Source: Pseudonocardia halophobica
GTDB taxonomy: Bacteria; Actinomycetota; Actinomycetes; Mycobacteriales; Pseudonocardiaceae
Length of the DNA stretch: 64,000 nt
Assembly: GCF_027922425.1 (NCBI RefSeq)
Contig: NZ_BSFQ01000004.1
Span: 194,464 to 258,463, forward strand
Direction: 5' to 3'
Shown here: positions 44,014 through 51,781 of the stretch, piece by piece
Numbering within the stretch: the stretch's first letter is position 1
Layout of the letters: every line of letters begins with the position of its first letter
Translations under genes and position numbers: made by a program
Notes under the pieces: model-generated
What the model was told of the DNA's origin: nothing
Databases searched by the model: none
What the model saw: the letters and a program-made list of their open reading frames with translations, nothing else

Positions 44014-44814
44014 TCACGTCCGCCCGACGGCGGCGGTCAGGACGGGGAGGTAGCCGCGGGCGTACCCGGCGGCCGTGGGGTGGTAGGCGCCCGGGCCGCC
44101 GGGCGCGACGATCCACGGGGTGGCGCTGCACAGCCCGTGTCCGGCGAACGCGGGCCGGACGTCGACGAACGTCGCCCCGAACCGCTGCGCGGTCTCGGCG
44201 ATCCGGTCGTTCAGCACGTCCGCGCCGGCGTCGATGCGTGCGCTGCGGACCGGGTTCAGCGGGCAGCCGGGACCGTCGCCGAACAGCCGCGGGTAGCCGA
44301 GGACCACGACGCGGGCGGAGGGGGCGCGCACGTGCACGGTGCCGAGCACCACCGCGAGCGCGGAGGGCAGGACGTAGCGGGCCACCCGCTCGCCGGCCCG
44401 GACGGCCTGGTCGCAGCCGGCGTCGTCGGGTGCCGTGGTGCAGCGGGCGAGGACGGGGGCGAACCCGGTGTCGTTGCCGCCCACGGTGATCGTGACGAGG
44501 TCGGTGTCCTTCGTGACGGCGGAGACCTGGTCGCGCAGCACCCCGGCGGTGGTCGCGCCGCTGCACGCCACCGTCGTGAACGACGCCGGGCCGGTCTCCG
44601 CGGCGTACCGGGCCGGGTAGGAGGCGGTGCTGCGGGCGCACGCGCCGCTCGTGCCGTCCGGCGTGGCGCCGACCCCAGCGGCGTAGGAGTCGCCGAGCGC
44701 GACGTAGTCGACCGGTTCGGCCGCCGAGGCGACCTGCGCGCCGGTGAGCGTCGCGGCCAGGGCCAGGACGAGCGGGACCAGCGTTCGGCGGAGCCCGAGC
44801 GGGAAGCGGCGCAC
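44014..44814 (-). CDS. Secreted SGNH/GDSL esterase or lipase
   Basis: 266 residues. A Sec signal peptide (RRFPLGLRRTLVPLVLALAA.. ending ASA before AEPVD) precedes YVALGDSYAAGVGA (nucleophile Ser), VTVGGNDTGF (Gly and Asn of the oxyanion hole) and YHPTAAGYARGYL (His, with an atypical Thr where Asp is usual two residues before or after). Six cysteines suggest disulfides, as in Streptomyces lipases. It is exported to hydrolyse esters. GTG 44814 is chosen. It has no visible link to the catabolic genes. Confidence 0.86.
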   Translation of the reverse strand: MRRFPLGLRRTLVPLVLALAATLTGAQVASAAEPVDYVALGDSYAAGVGATPDGTSGACARSTASYPARYAAETGPASFTTVACSGATTAGVLRDQVSAVTKDTDLVTITVGGNDTGFAPVLARCTTAPDDAGCDQAVRAGERVARYVLPSALAVVLGTVHVRAPSARVVVLGYPRLFGDGPGCPLNPVRSARIDAGADVLNDRIAETAQRFGATFVDVRPAFAGHGLCSATPWIVAPGGPGAYHPTAAGYARGYLPVLTAAVGRT

Positions 44815-44955
44815 CCTCTTATGTAGCCATCGCGTCGTTCCGGCGGACAACCGCCGTCCGGGTCCGGGAGATCGTCGGTACCGCCACGCACGGTGGCGTC
44901 CCGGACAGACCGCCCGGCCTACCGGACGACCGTTCAACCGGCTAGCGTGCGGGGC

Positions 44956-46416
44956 GTGTCGGTGTCGACGGAGCTCCGGGCGGAGGTGGACCTGCCCACG
45001 GACGGGTTCGTCGCCGTCGTCAAGCAGGACTGTCCCACCTGCCGGCTGGTCGAGCCCGTGCTGGCGGCGTTGCCGCAGGTCACCGTGTTCTCGCAGGACG
45101 ATCCCGCGTTCCCCGAGGGTGTCGCGGACCGGCGGGACGACACGGACCTCGACGCGAGCCTCGCCCTCGACATCGAGACCGTGCCCACGCTCGTGCGGTT
45201 CGCCGGCGGCGTCGAGCAGGGCCGGGTCGTCGGGTGGAGCCGCGAGCAGTGGGCCGAGCTCACCGGCGTCGCGGAGATCGGGGCGGACCTGCCGGAGTAC
45301 CGGCCCGGCTGCGGCTCGCGCACCCAGGACCCGGACGTGGCCGAGGAGATCCTGGTCCGCACCCGCGGCGGGTCGCTGCGCTCGCGCCGGCTGGAGATCG
45401 CCGCGCTGGAGGACGAGGTCGAGGCCCTCTACGACCGCGGGTTCTCCGACGGCCTGCCCGTCGTGCCGCCCACCCCGGCCCGGGTGCTGCGCATGCTGGA
45501 CGGCACCTCGCGCAGGCCGGACGAGGTGGTGGCGGTCGTCCCGCCCAACCTGGTCGAGGCCACCGTGGAGAAGGTGGCGGTCAACGCCGTCCTCGCGGGC
45601 TGCCGGCCCGAGTACCTGCCCGTCGTGCTCGCCGCGGTCGAGGCCGCGTGCACGGACGAGTTCAACGCCCACGGCCTGCTCGCGACCACGTGGGGCGCCG
45701 GCCCGGCGGTCGTCGTCAACGGGCCGGTCCGCGCCGAGATCGGGATGAACTGGGCCGGCAACGCGCTCGGCCAGGGCAACCGCGCCAACTCGACGATCGG
45801 CCGGGCGCTGCAGCTGGTGATCCGCAACGTCGGTGGCGGCCGTCCGCAGGAGGTGGACCGGGCGGCGATGGGACATCCCGGCAAGGTCGGGTTCTGCTTC
45901 GCGGAGGACGAGGAGGGCTCGCCGTTCGAGCCGCTCGCGCAGAGCCGCGGCGTCGCGCCGGGGCGCTCGGCGGTCACCGTGTTCGCGGCGGAGGGGCCCC
46001 GCGGGATCGTCGACCAGATCTCCCGGCGGCCGGAGTCGCTGGCCCGCTCGCTCGCCCTCGGGCTGCGGGGGGTGTGCCACCCGAAACTGGTACGCGGCTT
46101 CGACGCGACGCTGGTCGTGTGCCCGGAGCACGCCCGGGTGTTCGCCGAGGCCGGCTGGGACCGGGCGCGGCTGGAGGCGGCGCTCGACGAGGCGCTGCTG
46201 CTGGACCGCGCCGAGATCACCCGCGGCGCCGGCGGCATCGACGAGGGGGTGCCGGCGGGCGACTCCGACCGACCGCTCGCGAAGTTCCGGCCGGGCGGGC
46301 TGATGATCGTGCACGCCGGCGGCGGCGCCGGCATGTTCTCGGCCGTGATCGGCGGCTGGGCCGGCGGACCGGGCGGGAGCGCGCCCGTGACGAGAGAGGT
46401 GGACCCGTGGCGATGA
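44956..46416 (+). CDS. Thioredoxin-fold protein fused to a UGSC-associated domain
   Basis: 486 residues. Residues ~15-105 form a thioredoxin-like domain with the redox pair C26-P-T-C29 in VVKQDCPTCRLVEP and a cis-Pro in ETVPTLVRF. After CGSRTQDPDV a second, ~330-residue domain follows with FSDGLPVVPPTPARVLRML, EKVAVNAVLAGCRPEYLPVV and GNALGQGNRANSTIGRAL. It overlaps the UGSC gene (ATGA). I infer it reduces or activates the selenoprotein or shares its substrate. There is no signal peptide. GTG 44962 is an alternative start. Confidence 0.82.
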   Translation: MSVSTELRAEVDLPTDGFVAVVKQDCPTCRLVEPVLAALPQVTVFSQDDPAFPEGVADRRDDTDLDASLALDIETVPTLVRFAGGVEQGRVVGWSREQWAELTGVAEIGADLPEYRPGCGSRTQDPDVAEEILVRTRGGSLRSRRLEIAALEDEVEALYDRGFSDGLPVVPPTPARVLRMLDGTSRRPDEVVAVVPPNLVEATVEKVAVNAVLAGCRPEYLPVVLAAVEAACTDEFNAHGLLATTWGAGPAVVVNGPVRAEIGMNWAGNALGQGNRANSTIGRALQLVIRNVGGGRPQEVDRAAMGHPGKVGFCFAEDEEGSPFEPLAQSRGVAPGRSAVTVFAAEGPRGIVDQISRRPESLARSLALGLRGVCHPKLVRGFDATLVVCPEHARVFAEAGWDRARLEAALDEALLLDRAEITRGAGGIDEGVPAGDSDRPLAKFRPGGLMIVHAGGGAGMFSAVIGGWAGGPGGSAPVTREVDPWR

Positions 46417-46955
46417 CCCGGACCGGATCGACCGGCTCGCTGGTGATCCTGGACCCGACGGACGAGACCACCGCGGACAGCCGCACGGCGCTGGAGCGCC
46501 CGGCCTCGCTCGACGGGCTGCGGGTCGGCCTGCTCGACATCTCCAAGGCGCGCGGGGACGTCTTCCTCGGCCGGCTCGCCGAGCTCCTCGCCGAGCGCGG
46601 CGTCACCGTGCGCCGCTACGCCAAGCCGACCTTCACCAAGCCGATGCCGGCCGACCTGCGGCGGCAGATCACCACGGAGTGCGACGTGGTGATCGAGGCC
46701 CTCGCCGATTGAGGCTCGTGCACGTCGTGCAGTGTGCACGACTTCGCCGCCCTCGAGGGCCGGGGCGTGATCGCGGCCTTCCTCGCGTCGACGCAGTTCG
46801 TGGTGGCCGCCGACGCCCAGGCCCGGGCGCTCGGCTACCGCGAGGTGCCGTCGGTGTTCGTGCCGCACCCGATCCAGGACCGCACGGACGAGGAGATGCG
46901 CGCGCTCGCCGACGCCGCGCTGGAGGAGGTGCTCGCGGCCGTGACCCGGCGGTGA
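46413..46955 (+). CDS. UGSC-family selenoprotein with in-frame TGA (selenocysteine at residue 100)
   Basis: Read through TGA 46710-46712, the gene encodes 180 residues. The first half contains SLDGLRVGLLDISKARGDVF and TTECDVVIEALAD; then comes U100-G-S-C103-T-S-C106-S-V-H-D-F, and the same frame continues (GVIAAFLASTQFVVAADAQA, then REVPSVFVPHP) to TGA 46953. This matches the UGSC (seleno)protein family, where U or Cys precedes GSC. A hairpin follows the TGA. ATG 46413 overlaps the upstream stop; GTG 46407 is also possible. Function is unknown; the U/C-rich site implies redox or reductive chemistry. Selenocysteine machinery (selA, selB, selC) is not in the window. Confidence 0.88.
46713..46741 (+). 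promoter_or_regulatory. Candidate bacterial SECIS hairpin after the UGA
   Basis: TCGTGCAC (46716-46723) pairs perfectly with GTGCACGA (46734-46741) around a ten-base loop that begins with G. The stem starts three bases after the TGA. Bacterial SECIS elements are hairpins immediately downstream of UGA with a conserved G in the apical loop, bound by SelB. The loop sequence alone cannot prove SelB recognition. Confidence 0.6.
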
Positions 46956-46956
46956 G

Positions 46957-47298
46957 TCACTCGCCGCGGGCGTGGGCGCGCAGCCGCTCGGACCAGGAGA
47001 GCGGGGCGGGCGGGTCGCCGACGTCGGCGTAGCGGACGCCGTCCCGCTCGACCACGGGGTAGACGCCGAGGCGGTGCTGCGGCGACACGTCGCACTCGCC
47101 CGTCCCCAGGTCGAAGCGGTACCAGTGCGAGGGGCAGACCAGCAGGCCGTCCCTGATCCAGCCGTGCTCCAGCGGGCCGCGGTTGTGCGGGCAGTCCGCG
47201 TCGACGACGTGCCAGCGGCCCCCGTGCTCGACCACGGCGAAGGCCCGGCCGTCGGCGGCGACGACGCGGCCTGGCCCGGTGATCCGCAGCAGGCTCAT
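46957..47298 (-). CDS. Rieske [2Fe-2S] ferredoxin
   Basis: 113 residues. Ligands are in CPHNRGPLEHG and CPSHWYRF (C-x-H..C-x-x-H). The small size and absence of a catalytic domain identify a ferredoxin-type electron carrier. It ends the hydratase-decarboxylase-tautomerase operon (ATGA overlap with the tautomerase gene). It could pass electrons to the two Rieske oxygenases. No ferredoxin reductase is encoded in the window. Confidence 0.9.
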   Translation of the reverse strand: MSLLRITGPGRVVAADGRAFAVVEHGGRWHVVDADCPHNRGPLEHGWIRDGLLVCPSHWYRFDLGTGECDVSPQHRLGVYPVVERDGVRYADVGDPPAPLSWSERLRAHARGE

Positions 47299-47498
47299 CT
47301 CCTGCCGGACGCCCGCAGGTCCGCCAGCGTCTCGCCGCCCACGAACCAGTGCTCCGGCTCGCACTCGGTGAGCACCACGCGGATGGACTCCCGCTTCGCC
47401 CCGATCGCCTCCTCGGCGGCGGCGGTGAGCGCTTCGCCGAGCGCCTGCAGCTGCTCGGGGGTGCGGCCCTTGGCGAGCGTGACCTGGATCAGCGGCAT
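47295..47498 (-). CDS. 4-oxalocrotonate tautomerase-type enzyme
   Basis: 67 residues. After Met removal the catalytic Pro1 begins PLIQVTLAKGRTPEQL, and Arg11 and Arg39 of the 4-OT active site are both present, with an aromatic in EPEHWFVGG. It converts 2-hydroxymuconate to 2-oxo-3-hexenedioate (4-oxalocrotonate). The start overlaps the end of the upstream decarboxylase/hydratase gene by ten bases, with GGAGCTGGG as ribosome-binding site. DmpI-like; the hexameric form is usual. Confidence 0.9.
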   Translation of the reverse strand: MPLIQVTLAKGRTPEQLQALGEALTAAAEEAIGAKRESIRVVLTECEPEHWFVGGETLADLRASGRR

Positions 47499-48250
47499 CC
47501 CAGCTCCAGAGTTCCGAGTCGGTCGATCGACGCGACGACGACGTCCCCCGGCCCGACCGGCACCGCCGCCGTCAGGCCGCCGGACAGGACGATCTCGCCC
47601 GCCCGCAGGCCCTCGCCGTCCGCGGCGAGCGCGCGGACCAGCCAGGCGACGGCGGCGGCGGGATGACCGAGCGACGCGGCGCCCGACGCGGTGGCGGCGA
47701 GCTTCCCGTTCTTCTCCAGCACCACGCCGACGAGCCGCAGGTCGATGCCCTCGGGCGCGACCGGCGTGCCGACGACGTACCGGGCGGCGGAGGTGTTGTC
47801 CGCGACGACGTCGGCCATCGTGAAGCCGTAGTCGGTGTAGCGGGAGTCGAGGACCTCGATCCCCACGGCGACGCCCGACGACGCGGCCACCACGTCCGCC
47901 GCGGTGACGTGCGGCCCGGCGAGGTCGCGGCCGAGGGTGAACACGATCTCGGGCTCGCAGCGCGGCTGGATCTGCGCCCCGGTGTCCAGCGGCTCGCCGA
48001 GGTCCAGCGCCCCGGCAGCGGGCAGGAAGCCGTAGACCGGTTCGCTGACGTCGACCTGCACCTGCTTCGCGCGCGAGGTCACGCCGAGCTTCCAGCCGGC
48101 GAGCGGGCCCGCGGCGCTGCGCAGCTCGCGTTGCACCTGGTAGGCGGTGGGGATGTCCAGCTCGGGGAACTCGTCGGACAGCTTGCCGATCGCGGTGCGG
48201 TCGGCGACGGCCTTGCTCAGCCGGGCCGCCAGCTCGCTCACGTTGATCAT
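47489..48250 (-). CDS. 2-oxo-hexenedioate decarboxylase/hydratase family enzyme (DmpH-like)
   Basis: 253 residues. It is a member of the FAA-hydrolase-like hydratase/decarboxylase family: AGWKLGVTSRAKQVQVDV, EPEIVFTLGRDL with the metal-binding Glu pair, and IEVLDSRYTDYGF. Because it sits between a DmpE-length paralogue and a 4-oxalocrotonate tautomerase, it most likely decarboxylates 4-oxalocrotonate to 2-hydroxypenta-2,4-dienoate. DmpE and DmpH work as a complex. Assignment of which copy does which reaction is by length and order only. Confidence 0.85.
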   Translation of the reverse strand: MINVSELAARLSKAVADRTAIGKLSDEFPELDIPTAYQVQRELRSAAGPLAGWKLGVTSRAKQVQVDVSEPVYGFLPAAGALDLGEPLDTGAQIQPRCEPEIVFTLGRDLAGPHVTAADVVAASSGVAVGIEVLDSRYTDYGFTMADVVADNTSAARYVVGTPVAPEGIDLRLVGVVLEKNGKLAATASGAASLGHPAAAVAWLVRALAADGEGLRAGEIVLSGGLTAAVPVGPGDVVVASIDRLGTLELGCR

Positions 48251-49032
48251 GCGCCCACCCTCACGGTCACCGGCCCGAGCCGGTCGAACTCGGCCCGGAA
48301 CACGTCGCCCGGGGTCATCGGGACGGCCGCGTGCAGCGCGCCCGTCATGATCAGGTGCCCGGGTTCGAGGGCGACGCCGTTCTCGCCCAGGACGTTCGCC
48401 AGCCAGGCCACGACGGCGACGGGGTCGCCCAGCGCGGCCGCGCCGGCCCCGGTGTCGATCAGCTCGCCGCTGCGGGTGAGGGTCATGCCGACGAGCCGGG
48501 TGTCGAGGTCGGCCACCGGGACGATCCGGCTCGAGGTGGCGACGGCGCCGTTGGAGGCGAGGTCGGCCACGGTGTCGGCGAGCTTGATCCGCCAGTCGGC
48601 GATGCGGGAGTCGACGATCTCCATCCCGGCCACGGCGCCGGCGAGCGCGGCGCGGGCCTGCGTGACGGTCACGCCCGGCCCCTGCAGGCGCTCGCCGAGC
48701 ACGAACACGATCTCGGCCTCGACCTTGGGGGCGATGAACCGGCCGAGCGGGATCTCGTCGCCGTCGCGGTAGACCGTCGAGGCGAGGACGGGCCCGTGGT
48801 CGGGGGAGTCCACGCCGACCATCTTCTGCATCGGCTCGGAGGTCAGCCCGACCTTGTACCCCACGATCCGGTCGCCGTCGGCGAGCAGGAGGTCGACCAG
48901 CTCGCGCTGCACCGCGTACCCGTCGGCCATCCCGAGCGTGGGGTCGTCGTCGGTGAAGGGCGGGATCGGCGTGCGGGTGCGGCGGGCGTCGTAGAGCGCC
49001 CGGGCCTTCGCGGCCGCGTCCGTCACGGGCAT
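48247..49032 (-). CDS. 2-hydroxypenta-2,4-dienoate (2-keto-4-pentenoate) hydratase, DmpE-like
   Basis: 261 residues, the DmpE length. Motifs are VGYKVGLTSEPMQKMVGVD, EAEIVFVLGERLQG and MEIVDSRIADWRIKLADT. It hydrates 2-hydroxypentadienoate to 4-hydroxy-2-oxovalerate, the substrate of the aldolase at 31051. ATG 49032 follows GAGGAGGACC, and the stop overlaps the next gene (ATGA). It is the first gene of the operon, with the island operator at 49099 in the promoter. Confidence 0.87.
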   Translation of the reverse strand: MPVTDAAAKARALYDARRTRTPIPPFTDDDPTLGMADGYAVQRELVDLLLADGDRIVGYKVGLTSEPMQKMVGVDSPDHGPVLASTVYRDGDEIPLGRFIAPKVEAEIVFVLGERLQGPGVTVTQARAALAGAVAGMEIVDSRIADWRIKLADTVADLASNGAVATSSRIVPVADLDTRLVGMTLTRSGELIDTGAGAAALGDPVAVVAWLANVLGENGVALEPGHLIMTGALHAAVPMTPGDVFRAEFDRLGPVTVRVGA

Positions 49033-49098
49033 GAGGTCCTCCTCGTGCGAGTTCGTCGCCCATCCTTCCGCGTCCGCACGGTCGCGGTCACGGCCGGC

Positions 49099-49115
49099 GT
49101 TCCCCGCGTCGGAAC
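49099..49115. promoter_or_regulatory. Island operator GTTCN-N7-NGAAC before the hydratase operon
   Basis: GTTCC-N7-GGAAC has perfect 5-bp arms with the same 7-base spacer as the copies at 35564, 35591, 42444 and 50759. It lies 67 bases upstream of the hydratase start. Confidence 0.75.
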
Positions 49116-49131
49116 GGCAGGGAGGCACTGG

Positions 49132-49251
49132 TCACCGGTGCGCGGCGAGCTCACGGACCTGCCCGACGAGCGCGTCGACGGAGTTCGCCTCGCCGGGCAG
49201 CCGGGTGTGGTCCGTGGGCAGGGCGACGCCGATCCGCACGGGCGGGCTCAT
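49132..49251 (-). pseudogene. Truncated luciferase-like monooxygenase N-terminus (39 codons)
   Basis: ATG 49251 overlaps the IclR stop (ATGA). The product MSPPVRIGVALPTDHTRLPG, then EANSVDALVGQVRELAAHR, resembles the first strand and helix of F420/flavin luciferase-like enzymes and then stops at TGA 49132. The other ~250 residues are missing. It may be a remnant of a catabolic monooxygenase once in the operon, or a chance small gene. Confidence 0.45.
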
Positions 49252-50030
49252 GCGCCCCGCCCCTCCCGCTCCGGGGTCCAGCCGAGCCGGCGGGAGATCG
49301 CCTCCCCGGCCTCGACCAGCGACCGGGCGTGCCGGCGGCGGGCCGCGGCGCCGAACCGGGCCGTCGGGGCGCCGATCGACAGGGCCGCGACGACCTCGCC
49401 GTACCGGTCCCGGACGGGTGCGGCGATCGACACGACCCCGATCTCCCGCTCGTGCACCGCCTCGGCCCAGCCCCGGGCCCGCGCCGCCGCCAGCTCGGCG
49501 CGCAGGGCGTCGGCGGTGACGAGCGTGTGCGGGGTGAGCTGCGGGAACGGCCCGGCGATGCGCTCCTCCCGCTCGGCCTCGGGCAGGTGGGCGAGCAGCA
49601 CCTTCCCCGAGCTGGTGGCGTGCGCGGGCACGCGGCGCCCGGTCTCGGTGAACAGCCGCAGCGAGTGGGCGGACTCGAGCCGGTCGACGTAGACGACGTC
49701 GACGCCGTCGAGCACCCCGACCTGGCAGGTCTCGCCGGTCTCGTCGCGCAGGTGGGCGAGCACCGGCCCGGCGGCGGCGTGCAGGTCCAGGTGCACCTTC
49801 ACCGCCTCGCCGAGCTCGATCATCACCACGCCCAGCCGGTAGCCGCCGGTGTGCGGGTCCTGCTCGATCAGGCCCTCGGCGGCGAGCGTGGTGAGCAGCC
49901 GGTGGACCGCGGACTTGCCCAGGTCGAGGCGCCGGGCCAGCTCCGAGACGCCGAGCGTGGCCTCCTGCGCGCGGAAGGCCTTGAGCAGTCGTGCGGCGTT
50001 GGTGACGGTGGTGAGCGGGGCGTCGGTCAT
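49248..50030 (-). CDS. IclR-family regulator (paralogue B)
   Basis: 260 residues. The HTH is LGVSELARRLDLGKSAVHRLL. The effector domain carries DGVDVVYVDRLESAHSLRLF, TSSGKVLLAHLPEAEREER and IGVVSIAAPVRDRYGEVVAA. It is strongly similar to 41634-42401, so the two may bind the same 17-bp palindrome. The start overlaps the stop of the 239-residue gene (ATGA). It is co-transcribed from the promoter with the operator pair at 50759-50796. Confidence 0.93.
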   Translation of the reverse strand: MTDAPLTTVTNAARLLKAFRAQEATLGVSELARRLDLGKSAVHRLLTTLAAEGLIEQDPHTGGYRLGVVMIELGEAVKVHLDLHAAAGPVLAHLRDETGETCQVGVLDGVDVVYVDRLESAHSLRLFTETGRRVPAHATSSGKVLLAHLPEAEREERIAGPFPQLTPHTLVTADALRAELAAARARGWAEAVHEREIGVVSIAAPVRDRYGEVVAALSIGAPTARFGAAARRRHARSLVEAGEAISRRLGWTPEREGRGA

Positions 50031-50746
50031 GCCGGTGCCGCCGGTGCCCCGGTCGATCCCCGGGGCGTTCGGTCCCGCCGGCCGCCGACGCTCGCGAGCA
50101 GGGCCTTGCGCACCTCGTCCGGGTCCGGCGCGGGGGACTCGGCGAGGGCGGCGACGGCGGCGTCCCGCGGCGCGATCGCGCGGGCCAGCAGCGCCTGCGC
50201 CCGGGGGAGCCCGGCGGCCGAGGCGCCGACCAGCTCGTCGACCAGCGCCTCGCGCCCGCGCACCCGGCTGCGGATCGTGTCGAAGTCCCGCACCGCGGCG
50301 GAGTGCCCGCTGGCCAGCCCGGACCCGACGTGTTGGGCGTGGTGCGGGGTCAGGCCCGACCCGGGCTGCGCGACGACGTGGTAGCAGGTCGTCTGGATCC
50401 CCAGCGCGCCGCGGACCTCGGCGTACTGCGGCTCCGCCGACTCGTCGACCAGCCCGAGCGCGGGCACCACGACGGGGTCGTAGAAGCGCAGCGTCCACTC
50501 CAGCCCGGGCAGCGACCCGCGCTGCTCCACCTCCTGGCCGCGCAGCGGGCCGAGGTCCTCGCGGGTGGCGAGCAGGTGCAGGTTCCGCACGCCCACGGCC
50601 GCGACGTGCACCGGGCCGCCCCCGGCGAGCAGCGGCATCCGGCCGCGGGCGCCCGGCGGGAACGTGTCGGCCTGCGCGAGGTAGGCGCCGTGCAGCGCCG
50701 CGACGTACTCCGCCACCGCCTCGCGCATCCGCATCGGGTCGGCCAT
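50027..50746 (-). CDS. Unknown protein co-transcribed with an IclR regulator
   Basis: 239 residues from ATG 50746, preceded by GGAGGAACGCCG. Helical N-terminus (MREAVAEYVAALHGAYLAQA), a beta-rich middle (VHVAAVGVRNLHLLATREDL, LEWTLRFYDPVVVPALGLVD) and a Cys/His segment GIQTTCYHVVAQPGSGLTPHH that could bind metal. There is no signal peptide. It is divergent from the extradiol dioxygenase genes, so it is likely an accessory of that pathway, but I do not recognise the family. Confidence 0.75.
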   Translation of the reverse strand: MADPMRMREAVAEYVAALHGAYLAQADTFPPGARGRMPLLAGGGPVHVAAVGVRNLHLLATREDLGPLRGQEVEQRGSLPGLEWTLRFYDPVVVPALGLVDESAEPQYAEVRGALGIQTTCYHVVAQPGSGLTPHHAQHVGSGLASGHSAAVRDFDTIRSRVRGREALVDELVGASAAGLPRAQALLARAIAPRDAAVAALAESPAPDPDEVRKALLASVGGRRDRTPRGSTGAPAAPA

Positions 50747-50758
50747 CGGCGTTCCTCC

Positions 50759-50796
50759 GTTCTGATTTCCGGAACGACTGCACTTCCCTCCGGAAC
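50759..50796. promoter_or_regulatory. Island operator, full copy plus degenerate copy, before extradiol dioxygenases
   Basis: GTTCT-N7-GGAAC occupies 50759-50775. A second GGAAC half with the same N7 spacing to a degenerate left arm occupies 50780-50796. They lie in the divergent promoter between the 239-residue gene and the first dioxygenase. Confidence 0.65.
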
Positions 50797-50858
50797 GCTA
50801 GGGCGCCACGCTGAAGCCCGTCAACAGCGTCGTCAGCACCGAGCAGGGAGGCTCGCCA

Positions 50859-51773
50859 GTGGGGATCCTGCGCCTGGCCCACGTCGACGTCCGGACACCC
50901 GACCTGGACCTCGCCGCCGCGTACTACACCGAGGTCATGGGCCTGCAGACCGTGCAGCGGGATGCGGACACGGTCTACTTCAAGTGCTGGGACGAGGAGG
51001 ACCACCACTCGCTGCGGATGCGCTACCACCCGCGCACCGGGCTGGACTCCTTCACGTTCCGCGTCGAGGCCGAGGACGACCTGCACGAGCTCGAGAAGAA
51101 GGTCGAGGCCTACGGCTGCCCGACCACGCGGGTCAGCCGCGGCGAGGCCGTCGGGCAGGGGGAGTCAATCCGGTTCGAGGTGCCGAGCGGCCAGGTCATG
51201 GAGCTGGTCTGGGACATCGAGAAGACCGGCAACCTGCTCGGCAAGCGCAACCCGGCGCCCACGCCGCCGCCCGACCTGCCCGGCATCGCGCCGCCGCGGA
51301 TGGACCACATGCTGGTCAACGCCGAGGAGGTCGCCGAGGCCGCCACGTTCTTCACCGACGTGCTGGGCCTGCGGATGACCGAGCAGGTGCTCGACGGCAA
51401 CGGCCACCAGCTCGGCGTCTGGCTCGCCGGCCGCACCAACACCCCGCACGACATCGCCATCGTCAACGGACCCAACGGCGCCCTGCACCACTGGGCCTAC
51501 TGGCTCGACGACTGGGACCACATCCGCAAGGCCGCGGACACACTGGCCTACAACGGCGTGCAGATCGACCAGGGCCCCACCCGGCACGGCGTGACCCGCG
51601 GCAACACCATCTACTTCTTCGACCCGCTCGGGATCCGCAACGAGGTCTTCACCGGCGGCTACTGGGTCGACCCGGACACCGAGATCATCACCTGGACCGA
51701 GGACAACTTCGGGAAGGGCCTCTTCTACTACGAGAACGTCGTCAGCCAGCGCTTCCTGCGCATGCACACGTGA
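50859..51773 (+). CDS. Extradiol (catechol 2,3-dioxygenase-type) ring-cleavage enzyme 1
   Basis: 304 residues with two VOC domains. Iron ligands are His150 (MDHMLVN), His210 or 211 (GALHHWAYWLDDW) and Glu262 (GIRNEVFTGGYW), agreeing with the His-His-Glu triad of catechol 2,3-dioxygenases. It opens a catechol next to its hydroxyls to give a semialdehyde. GTG 50859 follows GGGAGG. It heads an operon of paralogous dioxygenase, histidine phosphatase and IclR genes. Confidence 0.93.
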   Translation: MGILRLAHVDVRTPDLDLAAAYYTEVMGLQTVQRDADTVYFKCWDEEDHHSLRMRYHPRTGLDSFTFRVEAEDDLHELEKKVEAYGCPTTRVSRGEAVGQGESIRFEVPSGQVMELVWDIEKTGNLLGKRNPAPTPPPDLPGIAPPRMDHMLVNAEEVAEAATFFTDVLGLRMTEQVLDGNGHQLGVWLAGRTNTPHDIAIVNGPNGALHHWAYWLDDWDHIRKAADTLAYNGVQIDQGPTRHGVTRGNTIYFFDPLGIRNEVFTGGYWVDPDTEIITWTEDNFGKGLFYYENVVSQRFLRMHT

Positions 51774-51781
51774 GCGAGAAG

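Noticed and set aside
46734..46955. A separate 73-codon gene starting at GTG 46734
   Set aside because: It has no ribosome-binding site, starts inside the UGSC motif and is simply the part of the selenoprotein after the TGA.
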